Notes under the pieces: generated by a model | The model's input: the letters and a program-made list of their open reading frames with translations, nothing else | The model's database searches: none | What the model was told of the DNA's origin: nothing | DNA from: Salinibacter sp. 10B | GTDB lineage: Bacteria > Bacteroidota > Rhodothermia > Rhodothermales > Salinibacteraceae | Assembly: GCF_002954405.1 (NCBI RefSeq) | Contig: NZ_MQWC01000004.1 | Location: forward strand, 2,159,909 to 2,223,908 | Direction of reading: 5' to 3' | DNA length: 64,000 bases | Translations under genes and position numbers: made by a program | Shown: positions 8,531-17,804 of the stretch, piece by piece | Numbering within the stretch: position 1 is the stretch's first letter | How the letters are laid out: every line of letters begins with the position of its first letter

Positions 8531-10399
8531 TTACTGTGCCACCAGCTCCGCGTCTTCGGCAACAATCGTGGAGGGATCAGGCTCCAGGGGCTCCACGGTC
8601 ACCCCAAAGGCCATACAGGGAATGTCCGCCTCTCGACACATGCGGTACACAGCCCGCTGTCGCGTTTCGGACATCGTCGTGGTCGTTACAATCACCTCAT
8701 CCACCTTCTTCTCCCGACAGACCCGCACGATGTCCTCCCCGGTGCCCTCTACTTTCAATCCCTGAACGGTTTGCCCTTGCTTCAAAGGATCATCGTCTAT
8801 GAACCCGATGGGACACCGGCGGAGTTCCGGGTTTCGGCGCAGTTCGCGGAGCGTAAGCACCCCTGCATCCCCGGCCCCATAGAGCAACACCCGCCGCCCG
8901 TCCGTCCGATTTGCCGCAAAATACTGGCGAAGGCCCCGAAATCCAAAGCGGATGCCCACGATGGCCAGAGTGACGATCATCCAGTCGATAACGAGCACGG
9001 ATACCGACACAGCTCCCGCCCCGTGGAGAAGGGCGTACACCCCACCCGTCGCAAGTTCGGCCGCAACGGTGGCCCCTCCTGCTCGCACGAGCTCCGGCGT
9101 TCCCGCGTGGCGCCAAATGCCGCGGTACAGCCCCATGGCGTAAAATACGAGCACCTTCACCGCCACGACGAGCGGAAGCCCCTCCAACATCCAGGTCTCT
9201 TGAATGCCCGAGAGTCCTCCCTCGTATCGAAGGTAGTGCGCCACGATAAAGGCAGCCCCCACGAGAAAAACGTCCGCAAACATGCCCGCCACCTCTTTCC
9301 ACCGGTCGCCGAACGCATTGTGCAGAATGCGCAACGGCCGGGTCGGCGACGCGGGGGCGCCATCCCCCTGCGCTCCTCCCGCCCGGTACACGTTTGCCCG
9401 TGCGAGGTGAACCCCAAAGACTGCAAGGGCCGCCCCTACAAAAATGCTCACCGCGTAAAACAGAACAACATCCACAAAGAGCACCACCAGCGCAAGCGCT
9501 CCGGACAGCAGGCTCAACCCGTAGAGCATAAGCACGGCATGGCGCTCTGACAACCCTAGAAAGACCAATCGGTGAGAGGCATGGTCGCGTCCTCCTTGTG
9601 ACACCGGACGGCCCGCCAACCGGCGCATGAAGGTCACAAGCGTGGTGTCCAGAATGGGAACGGCCAGTACGGCGAGGGGAATGAGCCCCACCGCCAACTG
9701 CCCGGCCACGTCCGCCTGCCGTTGAGTGATAAGCGTAAGAGCCGCAATCGAGAAGCCGAGAAATAAGCTTCCGCAGTCGCCCATAAAGATCCGGGCCGGC
9801 TTAAAGTTGAACACCAGAAACCCCAGGGCCGCCCCACTGATGGCGCCCCCCACGGCCATGGTCGTAGTACTTCCCGAGAGCCCGGCAAACACCGTCACGA
9901 CGAGGGCCGCAATCCCGGCGATGCCCGCCGACAGACCGTCCATGTTGTCGAGGAGGTTCACCGCATTGGTGATGCCAACCACCCAGAGAAGGGTGAGAGG
10001 CAAAGACATCCAGAGCGGCCAGTGCGCCCCAAAGGCATATCCGGAGTACAGTAGCAATCCGGTTGCAATGACCTGAGCAGCGAGCTTTGCGGCCGGCCGG
10101 ATGCGGGCAAGATCGTCAATGGCTCCCACCACAAACATCAGGGTCGCCCCGCTCCAGATCGCCCACACCTCCTCAAGCGGAAGAACCGAAAAAATGCCGA
10201 GCGTCGCTGCGCCATAGATCGCAATCCCGCCCATCAGAGCCGTGGGGCGTCCGTGCCACCGATCCGACCGCGGGTACGCGACCCAGTCGAAGCGACGAGC
10301 AACATGAATTGTGAGGGGGGTAAGCACTACCACCGCCGCCGCCGCTACGGAGAGGGCCCAAACGATAGGCCATAACATGTCTGTATCCAATGGAGTCAT
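8531..10399 (-). CDS. Fusion: WecA/MraY-type polyprenyl-phosphate sugar-1-P transferase + N-terminal half of a CapD-type protein
   Basis: This 622-residue membrane protein has two parts. Residues 1 to about 330 form a glycosyltransferase-4 (WecA/MraY/TagO) enzyme with the Asp-rich loop VGAIDDLARI, NAVNLLDNMDGLSAG, FMGDCGSLFLGF and a C-terminal HASHR motif. Such enzymes start lipid-linked glycan synthesis by moving a sugar-1-phosphate to undecaprenyl phosphate. From about residue 350 a second module resembles the N-terminus of CapD/WbpM/PglF: four membrane helices and a nucleotide-binding Rossmann domain (VLLYGAGDAGVLTLRELRR). The SDR dehydratase domain that normally follows is absent. The ATG at 10399 is preferred over an upstream frame of 40 non-homologous residues. 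It probably initiates the repeat unit of the polymer made by this cluster. Confidence 0.85.
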   Translation of the reverse strand: MTPLDTDMLWPIVWALSVAAAAVVVLTPLTIHVARRFDWVAYPRSDRWHGRPTALMGGIAIYGAATLGIFSVLPLEEVWAIWSGATLMFVVGAIDDLARIRPAAKLAAQVIATGLLLYSGYAFGAHWPLWMSLPLTLLWVVGITNAVNLLDNMDGLSAGIAGIAALVVTVFAGLSGSTTTMAVGGAISGAALGFLVFNFKPARIFMGDCGSLFLGFSIAALTLITQRQADVAGQLAVGLIPLAVLAVPILDTTLVTFMRRLAGRPVSQGGRDHASHRLVFLGLSERHAVLMLYGLSLLSGALALVVLFVDVVLFYAVSIFVGAALAVFGVHLARANVYRAGGAQGDGAPASPTRPLRILHNAFGDRWKEVAGMFADVFLVGAAFIVAHYLRYEGGLSGIQETWMLEGLPLVVAVKVLVFYAMGLYRGIWRHAGTPELVRAGGATVAAELATGGVYALLHGAGAVSVSVLVIDWMIVTLAIVGIRFGFRGLRQYFAANRTDGRRVLLYGAGDAGVLTLRELRRNPELRRCPIGFIDDDPLKQGQTVQGLKVEGTGEDIVRVCREKKVDEVIVTTTTMSETRQRAVYRMCREADIPCMAFGVTVEPLEPDPSTIVAEDAELVAQ

Positions 10400-10499
10400 A
10401 CACAGGAGGGAGTTGTGAGCGAACAGGCGAATCCGCACACGCACGCTACAAACGGATTCGCACCGCTCTAAAAACTCAATGTCGCAGCGGTGACGTGCG

Positions 10500-11531
10500 T
10501 CACGACGAGGACGACTCAAACCGCTTCAAATCAATTTTCTCCTCAGTCTCCTCCGACCGAGACGTCACGTCCTCGATTACGTCAAGCAAAATGTCTTCCA
10601 GCGAGAATTCAGGCTCAAAATCAATTGTGGACTGAAGCTTGGAGATATCCGGCGTTCGCCGTTTCATATCCTCGAATCCGGGTCCGTACACCTCCTCATA
10701 CGGTGTATACGTAATCTCGGAGGACGAGCCGGACAAATTGCGTACGCGATGGGCGAGTTCTTTAATCGAGATTTCGCTCTGCTGTCCCACATTAAAGATC
10801 TCCCCTTCCGCCTCGGGCGTTTCAAGTAACCCCAACACGGCACGAACTGCATCATGCACGTGCGTGAAGCAGCGGCTCTGTGTACCATCGCCGTGCACCT
10901 GAATGGGCTCGTCCGCCAGGGCGCGCTGCACAAAATTCGGGATCACCATCCCATACCGGCTGCTCTGCCGCGGGCCGACGGTGTTAAAAAAGCGAACGCA
11001 GATAACGGGCAAATCATATTCGTCGTAGTAGGCCTTTGCCAAAAACTCATCCATGGCCTTCGAGCAGGCATAGGCCCACCGCCGCTTGTTCGTGGCCCCC
11101 AGCGTCCAATCGTCGTCCTCACTCAAGGCGTTCAGCGAATCATCCTTCTGCATCGCCTTGCCGTAGATCTCCGAGGTGGAGGCAATCAGCGTCTTCTTGT
11201 CATGATGCCGGGCTAGTTCCAAGACGTTCTCCGTCCCGCCAACATTGGTCTGGATCGTTTCCACGGGGGTCTCCATGATGCGCTTCACGCCCACGGCGGC
11301 CGCCAGATGCACGATCCGATCACATTCTTCCACGCACTGCTCGAGGGTATTATCGTCGAGCACATTGCCCACCGTGAGCGTAAACCGATCGTGGTCGGCC
11401 CACTGCTCGACATTGGCCAGGCGGCCCGTGGAAAGGTTATCATACGCATGTACGTGATGACCGGCGTCGATGAGGCGATCCGTCAGATGACTGCCAATAA
11501 AGCCGGCGCCGCCGGTGAGAAGGTAACGCAT
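10500..11531 (-). CDS. NAD-dependent epimerase/dehydratase (extended SDR, nucleotide-sugar)
   Basis: A 343-residue extended SDR beginning MRYLLTGGAGFIGSHL with the GxxGxxG NAD motif at the N-terminus, catalytic Ser/Thr region STSEIYGK and the active-site YxxxK (YACSK). Sequence style fits UDP-glucose 4-epimerase, UDP-glucuronate decarboxylase or dTDP-glucose dehydratase; the exact substrate cannot be fixed by eye. ATG 11531 is chosen because the fold begins there; 14 upstream codons are unlike the family. It lies 100 bp upstream of the WecA fusion on the same strand and probably feeds nucleotide sugars to the cluster. Confidence 0.87.
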   Translation of the reverse strand: MRYLLTGGAGFIGSHLTDRLIDAGHHVHAYDNLSTGRLANVEQWADHDRFTLTVGNVLDDNTLEQCVEECDRIVHLAAAVGVKRIMETPVETIQTNVGGTENVLELARHHDKKTLIASTSEIYGKAMQKDDSLNALSEDDDWTLGATNKRRWAYACSKAMDEFLAKAYYDEYDLPVICVRFFNTVGPRQSSRYGMVIPNFVQRALADEPIQVHGDGTQSRCFTHVHDAVRAVLGLLETPEAEGEIFNVGQQSEISIKELAHRVRNLSGSSSEITYTPYEEVYGPGFEDMKRRTPDISKLQSTIDFEPEFSLEDILLDVIEDVTSRSEETEEKIDLKRFESSSS

Positions 11532-12012
11532 GCTGGGATGGTGGGGGTTGGACACACGGAAGAGAATACACAATCAACGTCCCTGCCGTCTCTCGACGGC
11601 CTCCTCACATGGTAATCGAGAGCACCGACAAAGAGAAGACCGCCCCCGGCGCAATTCACAGAGGACTCGTAGACGCCCGGTGCCACGTGATGCCCAGTGT
11701 TTTTAACACCCGATTGCCTGATAGTGACCACTTGCCCCCCGACCCAGGGCAACGGATGCCGAAATCCAGAGCGGAAGAGCGGCGGTCCTCTGCCTCTATC
11801 ACCCGATTTTGTTCGAAAGACCGGGCGCGTCAGAGAAAAGGGTCCGACCGACCTGCCGGAAACAGAGGAGAGAAATCAGATGTAATCGTCCTGTCCCCCC
11901 CTTCTCTCCAGCGCTCCTCCCAACAGGCGAAAAACGCCCACATCCATACCGTGCAGACACACCAATGACGAGAACGCACACGAGCCGCCCTCATCCGCCG
12001 AAGGTCCGACCG
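11532..12012. other. Intergenic stretch, no gene seen
   Basis: About 480 bp between the intact epimerase and the truncated epimerase. Short open frames on both strands show no recognisable protein, codon pattern or repeat. It probably contains the promoter for the three downstream genes, but no clear promoter or terminator could be named. Confidence 0.5.
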
Positions 12013-12702
12013 CTACACCTCTAGCACCGGCCGGTCGGCATAGTAGTCCTTCACCCAGTCGGCAAATTTCTGTAGGCCCTCCTCAATCGGCGTATCCGGC
12101 TCGTAGCCGAGGAGGTCGCGGGCCTTCGAAATGTCGGCAAACGTCCGCTTCACGTCCCCCGGCTGCGTCGGCAGCTGTTCAATCTCCGGCTCAATGTCCA
12201 TGGCCTCAGCGATGCCGGAAATGAGATCTTTGAGCTGCGTAGTCTTTGAGCCACCGAGGTTGATGATTTCGTACTCCGGCTCGTCCAGAGACTTGGCACG
12301 GCGTAGACTGCGCACGATGCCGTCGACAATGTCTGCCACGTAGGTGTAATCGCGGCTGGACGTGCCGTCGCCGTACATGGTGATCGGCTGATCGGTGAGG
12401 AGCTGCCGGGCGAATTTGTGAATGGCCAGATCCGGGCGCTGGCGGGGGCCATAGACTGTAAAGAAGCGGAGACAGTGGATGGTCATGTCGTAGAGGTGGT
12501 GAAACGTGTGCGCCAGGAGTTCGCCGGACCGCTTGGTCGCAGCGTACGGCGAAATGGGCTCGCGCACTGGATCGTCCTCCGCGAAGGGGACCTTGTCGTT
12601 TTTACCGTAGACGGACGAGGAGGAGCCGTAAATGAACTTGTCGATCCCGGTCAGCCCGAATGGATTTACTTCGGAGCTCCATTCCTTAAATGGTAGAAGC
12701 AA
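12013..12702 (-). pseudogene. 5'-truncated NAD-dependent epimerase (UDP-glucuronate epimerase-like)
   Basis: About 220 residues of an extended SDR are recognisable from [15 protein letters not shown] through the YxxxK motif (YAATK), then [15 protein letters not shown] and [12 protein letters not shown], to a normal C-terminus. The [11 protein letters not shown] stretch is typical of UDP-glucuronate or UDP-galacturonate 4-epimerases. The first 90-105 residues, with the NAD-binding GxxGxxG motif, are missing. The break is at about 12660-12700, where base composition drops abruptly to A+T-rich. Without the Rossmann N-terminus it should be inactive, although the remaining frame has no stop. Confidence 0.8.
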
Positions 12703-13020
12703 TCATCGAATGCGCGCTTCTTGAATGCTGGAAATATCTCCCTCCCAAAATCTGGGCACATCGAACCAGTACTCCTTACAGATGATGATTCACCGAAGTC
12801 AACCATTATGTCATGTCGTTGAAACGAAAGACAATCATGCCCGGAAGATCCCTGAATCCGGCGCGATCTATTCAATCGATTACCCGATCCAGACGTAAAA
12901 TTTCACAAATTATTTTTTACATTTATTTACCTACCCTCCATTTTTTTAACTTGAACTAAAAAAATAGAATAAATAAAATTACAAGTACGCGACAAGATTT
13001 AAATTTATGATCTAAATATA
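12703..13020. other. A+T-rich spacer at an island boundary
   Basis: About 320 bp that becomes extremely A+T-rich from about 12890 (long A and T runs). No convincing gene is present. A 69-codon minus-strand frame at 12666-12875 resembles nothing recognised. The composition change coincides with the truncated epimerase on one side and the A+T-rich 3' end of a glycosyltransferase on the other, suggesting an acquired or recombined segment edge. Confidence 0.6.
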
Positions 13021-13872
13021 TCAACTCTTATAACTGCAAAAAATTTCATATATTAACTTTGACAACCCTAATATCAATACTACAAAAATATAAATATATT
13101 TTTGAGGTGATGAGAAATTTTTCAACACAACAAAACGACGATGTCTTATTGTAGATAAACGTACCCCAATGCGATCTCGAGTCGAGTCTCTATGCTTACG
13201 GTATAAATATACCGATTCATCGACGCAGATAATTCCCTGTGTCTCTTTCAAGCACCGAATAGAATAGTCGATGTCCTGACATCGTTTGAGTTCAGGATCG
13301 AATGGGCCAACACGCTCGACTAGAGAACGGTGTAGAAGACAGGCATTGAGATGAAACGGAGTTCTATACGACAAGCAAAATGCACGCTTCAGACGATTGG
13401 GTGATAGCGAACGGGGGCAGGGCCGCTCTCCTAGAGTCACAGTGCTGACTTCGCCGATGACCTCAAAGCCACCAATCGCCATGTCGGTCCCCGGATTTTC
13501 CCTCAACGCCTCCATGCGTCGTGTGAGACTGTTCGGAGGCAATTGATCATCCGCATCGAGGAGAGCAAGATATTCCCCTGACATTGCCTCAATTCCTCGA
13601 TTGACCGCAGCCGGCTTTCCCTGATTCGGCTGTGATAGATATCGCACCCGTTTGTCATATCGATTACCTTCAGGTTCTGCAAACTGGCGTACGACTCGTT
13701 CAGTCGCGTCTGTAGATCCGTCATCGATGACAATCAATTCAACATTATTGTAAACTACATCGAGTACGGACGTGATAGCTTGTCCAACAAACTCCGCCAT
13801 ATTGTAGGCTGGAATGATGACACTGACCCTCGGCACAGCTGAATATTTCGAAGTGGGCCGCGGTACATTCAT
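13021..13872 (-). CDS. Family 2 glycosyltransferase (GT-A)
   Basis: A 283-residue GT2. The N-terminal VSVIIPAYNMAEFVGQAI is the nucleotide-binding strand, VIDDGSTDATERV carries the first Asp pair, and LALLDADDQLPPNSL is the DxD-like metal site. It transfers an activated sugar to the growing lipid-linked repeat in the cytoplasm; donor and acceptor are unknown. The last 40 residues are hydrophobic and aromatic and encoded by unusually A+T-rich DNA, so the C-terminus may be altered or acquired. It follows the next glycosyltransferase by 53 bp and is probably co-transcribed with it. Confidence 0.88.
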   Translation of the reverse strand: MNVPRPTSKYSAVPRVSVIIPAYNMAEFVGQAITSVLDVVYNNVELIVIDDGSTDATERVVRQFAEPEGNRYDKRVRYLSQPNQGKPAAVNRGIEAMSGEYLALLDADDQLPPNSLTRRMEALRENPGTDMAIGGFEVIGEVSTVTLGERPCPRSLSPNRLKRAFCLSYRTPFHLNACLLHRSLVERVGPFDPELKRCQDIDYSIRCLKETQGIICVDESVYLYRKHRDSTRDRIGVRLSTIRHRRFVVLKNFSSPQKYIYIFVVLILGLSKLIYEIFCSYKS

Positions 13873-13925
13873 AATTCACACAGATAATAGTGGTAGAGAT
13901 GACATCCAGGATGAAGTGTCCCTAC

Positions 13926-15041
13926 TTAAGATTCATCGTCCTCGGCGACGTACGCATACACTTCTTCCATTCGATCAAGGCACGATGACCAGCTGTAGAA
14001 CTTTTTGACATAACTCCGACCGGCTACCCCCATCTTCTGACGCGCTGTCGGATCGAGTACAAGTTTTCTGAGAGCTTTTATCGTCGACTCCACGTCCCCG
14101 CGTCCTACGACGATACCTGTTTCCCCATCTTCCACAACCTCCGGCAAACCCCCAACGTTCGAGACGACAGTTGGACACTGGCAGGATGAAGCCTCGATAA
14201 CCGCAACGCCGAAACTCTCAGCTCGGCTCGCTGCTACATACACGTCAAGGGTTCGCAGGTAGGTAGGAACCTTCGCGTGAGGCACAGCTCCTACAAAAGT
14301 CGTAACTGCGCCAACTCCTTTCTCGCGTGCCAGCGTCTCCAGCTCTTCGCGCAGAGCCCCTCCCCCAACGATTAGTAATCGTAACGCTTTGGCTACGTCG
14401 GGATGCTCGGTAGCAAGATTACTGCGCAAATTAGCGAAAGCACGAATGAGAATGTCGACCCCATATTTGTGCTCCAGCTTTTTTACAGTTCCGATAACAA
14501 TCTCCTCCATATCATTCTCCTCTAAGATGCTCCGTCGATCATTTCCGTCTGGAGAAAACATACTCGTATCAACGCCGAAAGGCGTGATGCTTATTGACCG
14601 GTTCGAGCCGTCTAATGAACGTGTTTGCCGCGCCATATCGCGGCTTGTAGAGCACAGGTGGTCGGCTGCATCCAGATTACTTACAAGAAGATGGCGATGC
14701 ACGAACGATCGGTACGGAAACTCATAGACATCACTTCCCCACACAGATAGGAGCAGCGGACGCGTTCCTCCTAGACGAGACAGAGTCCCATACCCACTAG
14801 CAAAATGAACGTGCAGAAGATCAGGGTCGATAGAAGACAGAATCCTGCGTAGGAACGGCACATTGAGAAAATATCCGTGAGGTGCTCTAAAAGGAAGCAC
14901 CTGAACAGACACATCCGATCTAATCGGATCGCCGCCGGGATGCATCGTGACAAGCGATATGTCATACCCACGGTCACTAAGACCGTTGATCCACCGAACA
15001 GTGTGGACATCAGAGCGGTCAGCAAGGAAGGCGACGGTCAT
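13926..15041 (-). CDS. Family 4 glycosyltransferase (GT-B)
   Basis: A 371-residue GT-B enzyme. The N-terminus MTVAFLADRSDVHTVRWI is the acceptor-side Rossmann fold. The C-terminal half has the GT4 donor-site pattern AASRAESFGVAVIEASSC, with the E(x7)E arrangement, followed by VVSNVGGLPEVV. A retaining transfer from a nucleotide sugar is expected. The start is at the family's usual position. It lies inside the minus-strand polysaccharide cluster, between the polymerase-like gene and a GT2. Confidence 0.9.
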   Translation of the reverse strand: MTVAFLADRSDVHTVRWINGLSDRGYDISLVTMHPGGDPIRSDVSVQVLPFRAPHGYFLNVPFLRRILSSIDPDLLHVHFASGYGTLSRLGGTRPLLLSVWGSDVYEFPYRSFVHRHLLVSNLDAADHLCSTSRDMARQTRSLDGSNRSISITPFGVDTSMFSPDGNDRRSILEENDMEEIVIGTVKKLEHKYGVDILIRAFANLRSNLATEHPDVAKALRLLIVGGGALREELETLAREKGVGAVTTFVGAVPHAKVPTYLRTLDVYVAASRAESFGVAVIEASSCQCPTVVSNVGGLPEVVEDGETGIVVGRGDVESTIKALRKLVLDPTARQKMGVAGRSYVKKFYSWSSCLDRMEEVYAYVAEDDES

Positions 15042-15131
15042 CGAAAGGGTTATTCTGTGGCGTTTTAGGATGGCTGAGGTGGTTAATCAGTCGCACCGGG
15101 GTCGCGTTTCTGCAAGGAAGCTGCCGTTGCG

Positions 15132-16379
15132 TCATGACAAGAAGTTGGCAGACCTAACCTCGCAGTCATACGATAATCTTCGCCCAACCCCGTATACGAC
15201 GATACCAAGAATTACGAACTTATACATCACAAAACCTTGCGCGGAGTTGATCATCGAAGCCAGAAAGAACGGAATAAATACATATACTAAACCTGATTCT
15301 TTTCGATACATTATTACGATTGCCCGGTGTACAAATAAAACAAGAACCAGAACTCCCATAACCCCAAAACTAAAAAAAGTAGTAACAAATAAAGAATAAT
15401 CTTGCACGTCTGTCCCGGTACCCGTATACACGTGTCTAAAGTACGGGGAGGCTGAGTTTAATCCATACCCAATCCACAGCAGACCCTTCTCCTGCAGCTG
15501 CTGGTAAACATTGATAGCTCCGGCGAACCGAGGATTGTATCCCTGTTGGGAAAGGGTAATTATAAACTCGATTCCCCGCGCGAGCCGGTTGATTGTTCGT
15601 CCGAAGTAGGACGCTGTCTTCAACCAATCCAGTCCCCCGAGCCCTATGAAGGCGAACATCGACCCAAAAGTACCAAGAACGCCCCCCCACACTGCCCATG
15701 GTCCTCGCCGGACCAAGTAGACTCCAAAGATACTCAGAATGAAGACAAGCAGTACTGTCGCCGAGTTTGACGTAGTTGCAAATGCAACAGCAAGTGCAAG
15801 TCCCATCCAGTCGGACTTCTTCCAAGCCACCAATCCGACGCTAGCGACTGCTGGAGCTGCTGCTGAAGGCTCAGTGAAGAATGCTTGCGGCCGTATATTG
15901 CCGTAGGAAAGGTCGAGTAGAAAGGGCAAACCCGTCATCTTATACACAAGAAGCGCTGCCAATCCTACTCCCAGACAGAGCCGCCCAAGCTGGTAAAAGG
16001 TTTTGAGTAGCAGATCTTCATCATAAAATAGACATGCGTATACCGTTACAGAGACGATGTAGCCATATACGCGAACCGCTGCAATAACGTACTCAGTGAG
16101 GGATCCCGCAATAGGGTAGACATTAACCATAAGAAAGTACCCCAACTGAGTAACGGCAATAGTTCCGAGAATGCCTACCAGCCGACGCGTCTGCGCAACA
16201 GAAGGGGACTGCATATGGAACGCCAGAGCCGCCAGCCCGAGATTTAACATCAGTTCCGCTTGATACAGCGGAATGCGGATGAGCGGGTCACCACCAATGG
16301 AGATTTGGAGAAAGAAGAACGAAGATACGAATACCGTTGTCGCAAGTGTTGAAAGCTTCACTTTATCGAGTTGATTCAT
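15132..16379 (-). CDS. O-antigen polymerase/ligase-like membrane protein (Wzy candidate)
   Basis: A 415-residue protein with about ten to twelve hydrophobic segments and a large loop near residues 250-320 containing Arg-rich sequence (FGRTINRLARGI). This is the architecture of Wzy polymerases and O-antigen ligases. These proteins share little sequence, so assignment rests on topology and context. The ATG at 16379 is chosen over one four codons earlier because it overlaps the preceding gene's stop as ATGA, a typical coupling arrangement. It would join flipped repeat units in the periplasm. Confidence 0.75.
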   Translation of the reverse strand: MNQLDKVKLSTLATTVFVSSFFFLQISIGGDPLIRIPLYQAELMLNLGLAALAFHMQSPSVAQTRRLVGILGTIAVTQLGYFLMVNVYPIAGSLTEYVIAAVRVYGYIVSVTVYACLFYDEDLLLKTFYQLGRLCLGVGLAALLVYKMTGLPFLLDLSYGNIRPQAFFTEPSAAAPAVASVGLVAWKKSDWMGLALAVAFATTSNSATVLLVFILSIFGVYLVRRGPWAVWGGVLGTFGSMFAFIGLGGLDWLKTASYFGRTINRLARGIEFIITLSQQGYNPRFAGAINVYQQLQEKGLLWIGYGLNSASPYFRHVYTGTGTDVQDYSLFVTTFFSFGVMGVLVLVLFVHRAIVIMYRKESGLVYVFIPFFLASMINSAQGFVMYKFVILGIVVYGVGRRLSYDCEVRSANFLS

Positions 16380-17230
16380 CAGTACTCCCATCGCCTTAGC
16401 CCTAATAGTGTGATGAGGCGTCGGTACCCATCCACGAGCAATCGACCCGCCGTTGTAGTTTCAGCCATGCGGCGCAATCTAAACCGTAGGTTTCGAAAGA
16501 CACAGTTGTAGAGAAAGGAGAACATTGGATTATCACCGTACTCAACACAGATACGGTGCACTTCTCCGAGCGTATCAGCATACTGATTGTTCGACTTCCC
16601 TTCTAGTCGCATTCGGGCCAAGCAAGTACCCTCAATATACCGAAACCGACACCCACGCTCGGCCATGTCTCTCAACCATTCATAATCCATTGCATACTCA
16701 ATACGTGGGTTATATAAACGCTTCTCATACAGCGGCTTACGGACGAACACAGACGGATGGGGAATAGACGGCATTGCATATCTGAACGCGGACGCATCGA
16801 TACCTTTCTGGGCCTTGCGGACATACTCAGTGTCGCCGGTTGCGTCTGTCATGTAGATATCCCCATAAAATACATCACTGTCCGGATCTTGACGAGATGC
16901 ACGGGCAATACGTGCGATGGTTCTCGGCCGGTAGGCATCGCCAGCGTTGAGTAACCCCACTAGATCGCCACTCGTCCGTCGTATTCCCTTGTTAAACGCG
17001 TCGCTGATACCCTCGTCTGCTTCGCTAATCCATGTCGACAGTGCCGATTCATGAGCACGAATCACGTCAAGTGTGCCGTCTGTGGAACCACCGTCGACAA
17101 CAATGTACTCGATGGGTTCATACGACTGGCTGACCACGCTTTGGATTGTTTCTTCTATGACATCTTGGGAGTTCCAACAGACAGTAACGACGCTTACTTT
17201 TGGTAATCCTTCACTAGTCGCGGCACTCAT
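16379..17230 (-). CDS. Family 2 glycosyltransferase (WcaA-like)
   Basis: A 283-residue GT2 with VSVVTVCWNSQDVIEETI at the N-terminus, VVDGGSTDGTLDVI, and GDLVGLLNAGDAY in the place of the DxD region. The GISDAFNKGI segment is typical of the WcaA/PgaC-like subgroup of GT2 enzymes. The stop overlaps the start of the polymerase-like gene by one base (ATGA). The gene is preceded by the IS-bearing intergenic segment, so it may depend on a promoter within 17231-17800. Confidence 0.9.
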   Translation of the reverse strand: MSAATSEGLPKVSVVTVCWNSQDVIEETIQSVVSQSYEPIEYIVVDGGSTDGTLDVIRAHESALSTWISEADEGISDAFNKGIRRTSGDLVGLLNAGDAYRPRTIARIARASRQDPDSDVFYGDIYMTDATGDTEYVRKAQKGIDASAFRYAMPSIPHPSVFVRKPLYEKRLYNPRIEYAMDYEWLRDMAERGCRFRYIEGTCLARMRLEGKSNNQYADTLGEVHRICVEYGDNPMFSFLYNCVFRNLRFRLRRMAETTTAGRLLVDGYRRLITLLGLRRWEY

Positions 17231-17801
17231 ATTAAGTTACTAATATTTTACAAACTTAAACATCAAACTCTTCGTGGTAAGCCATTTTATCATTAAAGTT
17301 ACTCACATATTCGATGTTTCCGGTGGGGATCTTCCTAGCCCTTCATGCGCATCACTGGTAGCTAGCTTTACCTGGCCCACTCCCTCCTTGAGCTAACGGA
17401 TGAACCGGCGCCATACCCTCTCATCCTCGCTGAGGGCCACCTCAATCCCGAGAGTTTCCGCTGTCCATCTTCGCGTATGCCAGCCGACAGCTTGCGGTTG
17501 TGGGTCCCACGGCCTTCTGGCGTCGCACTTTAAGCTGTATCACAGCGAGTCTCAAGAACGGATACTCTTGCTCAAGGGGCGCTCGGTACACACCTAAACC
17601 TGCTCTCAAAATCCTTGCTCAAGCGAGAGACCGTCGGATTTGAGAATTATCCTCCGTAAAACTCAGTGGGGATTTCCTTGATTCGATTGGTGCTGACTCA
17701 TTGGACCACCATCTTCACCTGCATTAGCAAAAGCGCCTTCTCGACCTCAAAAGTGATCCTCGTCGTTCTGCTTGGTTTTTGTTGATTAGTCTTAGAGTGT
17801 G
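17231..17801. other. Intergenic stretch upstream of the IS5 element, no gene seen
   Basis: About 570 bp without a recognisable gene. It starts A+T-rich next to the GT2 start, then becomes G+C-richer. A 65-codon plus-strand frame at 17400-17597 has Cys/His/Arg-rich sequence resembling no family and is treated as chance. The segment probably carries the promoter for the downstream GT2, Wzy and GT genes, and may hold further decayed insertion-sequence DNA. Confidence 0.4.
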
Positions 17802-17804
17802 TCT

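Noticed and set aside
12666-12875. 69-codon minus-strand frame at the composition boundary, considered as a transposase fragment
   Set aside because: Only a vague resemblance at its C-terminus and no conserved catalytic block.
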